This document shows positions 5,071 through 6,800 of a stretch of DNA of 6,800 bases, in pieces. The notes beneath the pieces were generated by a model. It was not told the DNA's origin and did not search any database. It saw only the letters and a list, made by a program, of their open reading frames with translations. This stretch comes from Caldisericota bacterium (lineage in GTDB: Bacteria > Caldisericota > Caldisericia > Cryosericales > Cryosericaceae): assembly GCA_026390245.1 (NCBI GenBank), contig JAPLGI010000034.1:1-6800 (forward strand). The letters are read 5' to 3'. The position numbers and the translations under genes are program-made. Every line of letters begins with the position of its first letter. Position 1 is the first letter of the stretch.

Positions 5071-5961
5071 ATGAAGAGCGGATTCGTATCGATTTTTGGC
5101 AAGCCCAGCGTTGGCAAGTCTTCGCTGATGAATACTATCCTTGGCACCAAGCTATCCATCGTGTCGCCCAAGCAGCAGACGACGTGGTACAACATACTTG
5201 GCGTCCTCAACAAGAAGGACGCACAGGTCTGTTTCGTCGACACGCCCGGATACCACAAGGTGAGCAAGAGCAAGCTCAACAAGTACCTTGTCGACACGGC
5301 GCTGCAGTCGCTGGAGGACATCGAGGTTGTCTACTTTGTCATCGACCAGTCGGCTTATCCCGACGCCGAGTATGAGGAGATGATCGCCATCGTCACCAAG
5401 CTCGACAAACCGATCTTCCTCGTCGTCAACAAGATGGACCTGGACACGGCCAAGCGCCATGAGATGGTGGCCGCCCCCTTCGTTGAGAAGCTGCATCCGA
5501 CGGCTGTCTTCCACGTTTCGGCAGCGACGGGCGCTGGCGTTCCGCCGCTCGTGAAGGCGACCATCGACGCAATGCCAGTCGGCGAGCCCTATTTCGACGA
5601 CAAGACCCTGACGTCCCACCCGATTGAGCTCATCGTGGCGGACACGGTGCGTGAACAGCTGTTCTCCCGTCTGCAGGACGAGCTCCCCTATTCGACTGCG
5701 GTCGTCACCGACGATATCACGGAGTCCGCAAAGGGCATTCGCGCAATGGTCAGCGTCTATGTTGCCAAAGACTCCCAGAAGGGCATGATTATTGGCAAGG
5801 GCGGCGAACTTATCGCGACCATCAAGGAAGTCGCCCGCAAGAACCTCGTCCACTTCCTGGGCGAACGCGTCGAGCTCGATTTGCGCGTCAAGGTCGAGAA
5901 GAACTGGAACCGCAAACTGGTGACCATGAAGCACTTCGGACTGACAGTCAGCAAGAAGTAG
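5071..5961 (+). CDS. era: GTPase Era (30S ribosome assembly factor)
   Basis: 296 residues. Era binds the 3' end of 16S rRNA and checks 30S maturation. The N-terminal GTPase domain shows G1 GKPSVGKS (10-17), G2 QQTT (35-38), G3 DTPG (57-60), G4 NKMD (120-123) and G5 SA (150-151). The linker VREQLFSRLQDELPYS (193-208) matches the Era-specific REKxL..EELPYS block. The C-terminal KH domain has the GKGG loop (242-245) in MIIGKGGELIATI. Length is normal (about 300). Two points are odd. The conserved QTTR of switch I reads QTTW here (W39). There is also no SD before ATG 5071: the 20 nt upstream are pyrimidine/A-rich. The GTG at 5041 has no SD either and would add ten non-family residues, so I prefer ATG 5071 with a possibly leaderless transcript. 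It is divergent from the acidic Cys-cluster gene. Confidence 0.97.
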   Translation: MKSGFVSIFGKPSVGKSSLMNTILGTKLSIVSPKQQTTWYNILGVLNKKDAQVCFVDTPGYHKVSKSKLNKYLVDTALQSLEDIEVVYFVIDQSAYPDAEYEEMIAIVTKLDKPIFLVVNKMDLDTAKRHEMVAAPFVEKLHPTAVFHVSAATGAGVPPLVKATIDAMPVGEPYFDDKTLTSHPIELIVADTVREQLFSRLQDELPYSTAVVTDDITESAKGIRAMVSVYVAKDSQKGMIIGKGGELIATIKEVARKNLVHFLGERVELDLRVKVEKNWNRKLVTMKHFGLTVSKK

Positions 5962-5987
5962 CCCATCCATCTTCCTGTGAATGCACA

Positions 5988-6015
5988 AGCGCCAGGCTGA
6001 CGCCTGGCGCTTTTT
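5988..6015 (+). terminator. Intrinsic terminator of era
   Basis: AGCGCCAGGC (5988-5997), loop TGAC, GCCTGGCGCT (6002-6011), then TTTT: a perfect 10-bp stem 26 nt after the era stop. On the minus strand the hairpin is followed by TTGTGC, a poor U tract, so it may act only weakly for the gene coming from the right. Confidence 0.93.
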
Positions 6016-6040
6016 CACATGACTCCCGGCGGCGAACCCG

Positions 6041-6800
6041 CTACGATGGTCCAGGATTTGCCGCGACAGCCTCGCCTTCGATCAGGTCCGCCGGCTCCAT
6101 CACAATGGTCCCTCCAGTCACGTACTTGACCGTTCCCTTGCGCGCGACGAGTTCCCTGATCTCCCAGGGGAAATTGAACTCGATGGCACTGACGCCACGC
6201 AGGAAATCCGACCGCATGCTGAACCGGACCTTGTCACCCAGGCGCTGCATGCGTATGGAAAGCTCACCAAACGTCGACTGCAGACCGTGCACGTCGATGC
6301 CGTCTCCAGCAAACAGCTCTGGCGTCGGCACCGGAATAATGCTCAGGTATGTGCCCCGCTCGACGAAGATGATGCTCGTCAGAAGCTCGAAAGCAAGCGC
6401 GGTGGCGACCACGCTGTGGCGGGGCCCGGCGAGAGCCCTCCTGGTGTGCAGGTCGACGTAGTCGGGAAGAGCATCAGACACTCCGAGCTGCTCAAGCCCC
6501 TCCTGTATCAGCCCATATGCTCCACTCTCGCGGCGCAGGACCAGAGCCTTTGCAAACAGGAGCGAAAGACGGACATCGCCAAGCGAACCAAGACAGGGAT
6601 CTGCAATGAGGCCATCGCGCAGCCAGTGTTCCGCGATCCAGCTCATACTGCTTGTCAGGACGGCATCTTCCATCCCATGTGCTCCGAACAGGGCATAGGC
6701 AGCGACCATCACAATGTCGGCAAACGCCGGCTTGCCGGGACCAGCGTGGCCACCGGCCGTGTCCGCCTGCTTGAGCAGCCTCAGCTGGAGGTCGTCACAC
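6041..6800 (-). CDS. Probable (alpha/alpha)6-barrel (six-hairpin) glycosidase-like protein, C-terminal part (5' end outside window)
   Basis: 252 residues in one frame open from the right edge to TAG at 6041-6043. The true start lies outside; the GTG/ATG codons near 6710 are internal, because the frame continues past them with similar codon use. The first two thirds look helical: paired hydrophobic/aromatic helices such as FADIVMVAAYALFG and SMSWIAEHWLRDG. Then comes RHSVVATALAFELLTSIIFV, followed by a loop-and-strand section with IIPVPTPELFAGDGIDV and LQSTFGELSIRM. That last part resembles the end of bacterial six-hairpin glycosidases: a final helix of the toroid, a 'pG-pxxW' like turn, then 'T-x-FG-x-L/S' strands of a C-terminal beta domain. 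The resemblance is from memory and by eye; no catalytic residue can be named, as that part is outside the window. The substrate is unknown. The gene converges on era. Confidence 0.75.
   Translation of the reverse strand, partial: CDDLQLRLLKQADTAGGHAGPGKPAFADIVMVAAYALFGAHGMEDAVLTSSMSWIAEHWLRDGLIADPCLGSLGDVRLSLLFAKALVLRRESGAYGLIQEGLEQLGVSDALPDYVDLHTRRALAGPRHSVVATALAFELLTSIIFVERGTYLSIIPVPTPELFAGDGIDVHGLQSTFGELSIRMQRLGDKVRFSMRSDFLRGVSAIEFNFPWEIRELVARKGTVKYVTGGTIVMEPADLIEGEAVAANPGPS

Noticed and set aside
5152..6018. Long minus-strand open frame (288 codons) opposite era
   Set aside because: It is antisense to era with all GTPase and KH motifs on the plus strand. It runs through the era terminator and has no SD or family features.
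1..6800. CRISPR array, tRNA/rRNA, insertion sequence or att-like direct repeats
   Set aside because: No spaced direct repeats, no tRNA cloverleaf or rRNA-like stretch, and no transposase or integrase motif were seen on reading both strands by eye.

Overview
This is a compact bacterial chromosomal segment with GC-rich third codon positions. Reading frames are closely packed, Shine-Dalgarno (SD) sites are AGGAGG-like and terminators are intrinsic. No RNA gene, CRISPR array, transposase or integrase was seen. Alr and Era are bacterial core genes; YvrJ and DUF554 are best known from Firmicutes and other Gram-positive or deep-branching lineages. The taxon cannot be fixed from the sequence alone. 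A deep-branching anaerobe or Firmicutes-like bacterium is an inference.

Layout. Minus strand 1-855: the N-terminal 285 residues of a secreted zinc-dependent phospholipase C/P1-nuclease-type enzyme, running off the left edge. Minus 907-1524: pyroglutamyl peptidase I (pcp), directly upstream of the phospholipase gene and probably co-transcribed with it. Plus 1658-2773: alanine racemase (alr), divergent from pcp, with face-to-face promoters in the 133-bp gap. Convergent to alr lies a minus-strand cluster read from right to left: a 194-residue acidic protein with a cysteine cluster (4407-4991), a DUF554 membrane protein (3621-4391), a 56-residue YvrJ-family membrane protein (3352-3522) and an N-acetylmuramoyl-L-alanine amidase (2837-3352). 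The last two overlap by one base. A symmetrical terminator at 2792-2824 closes both alr and the amidase side. Plus 5071-5961: the GTPase Era, divergent from the acidic protein and possibly on a leaderless transcript, with its own terminator at 5988-6015. Minus 6041-6800: the C-terminal part of a probable (alpha/alpha)6-barrel glycosidase-like protein, running off the right edge.

Functional reading. Alr supplies D-alanine for peptidoglycan, and the amidase cleaves the L-alanine link of peptidoglycan. The YvrJ-amidase pair has the size, order and coupling of a small-membrane-protein plus endolysin cassette. Pcp and the phospholipase/nuclease look like scavenging or degradative functions. Era acts in 30S ribosome assembly. 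The least explained items are the acidic Cys-cluster protein, the YvrJ-amidase unit outside any visible prophage, and the start region of the DUF554 gene with its hairpin.
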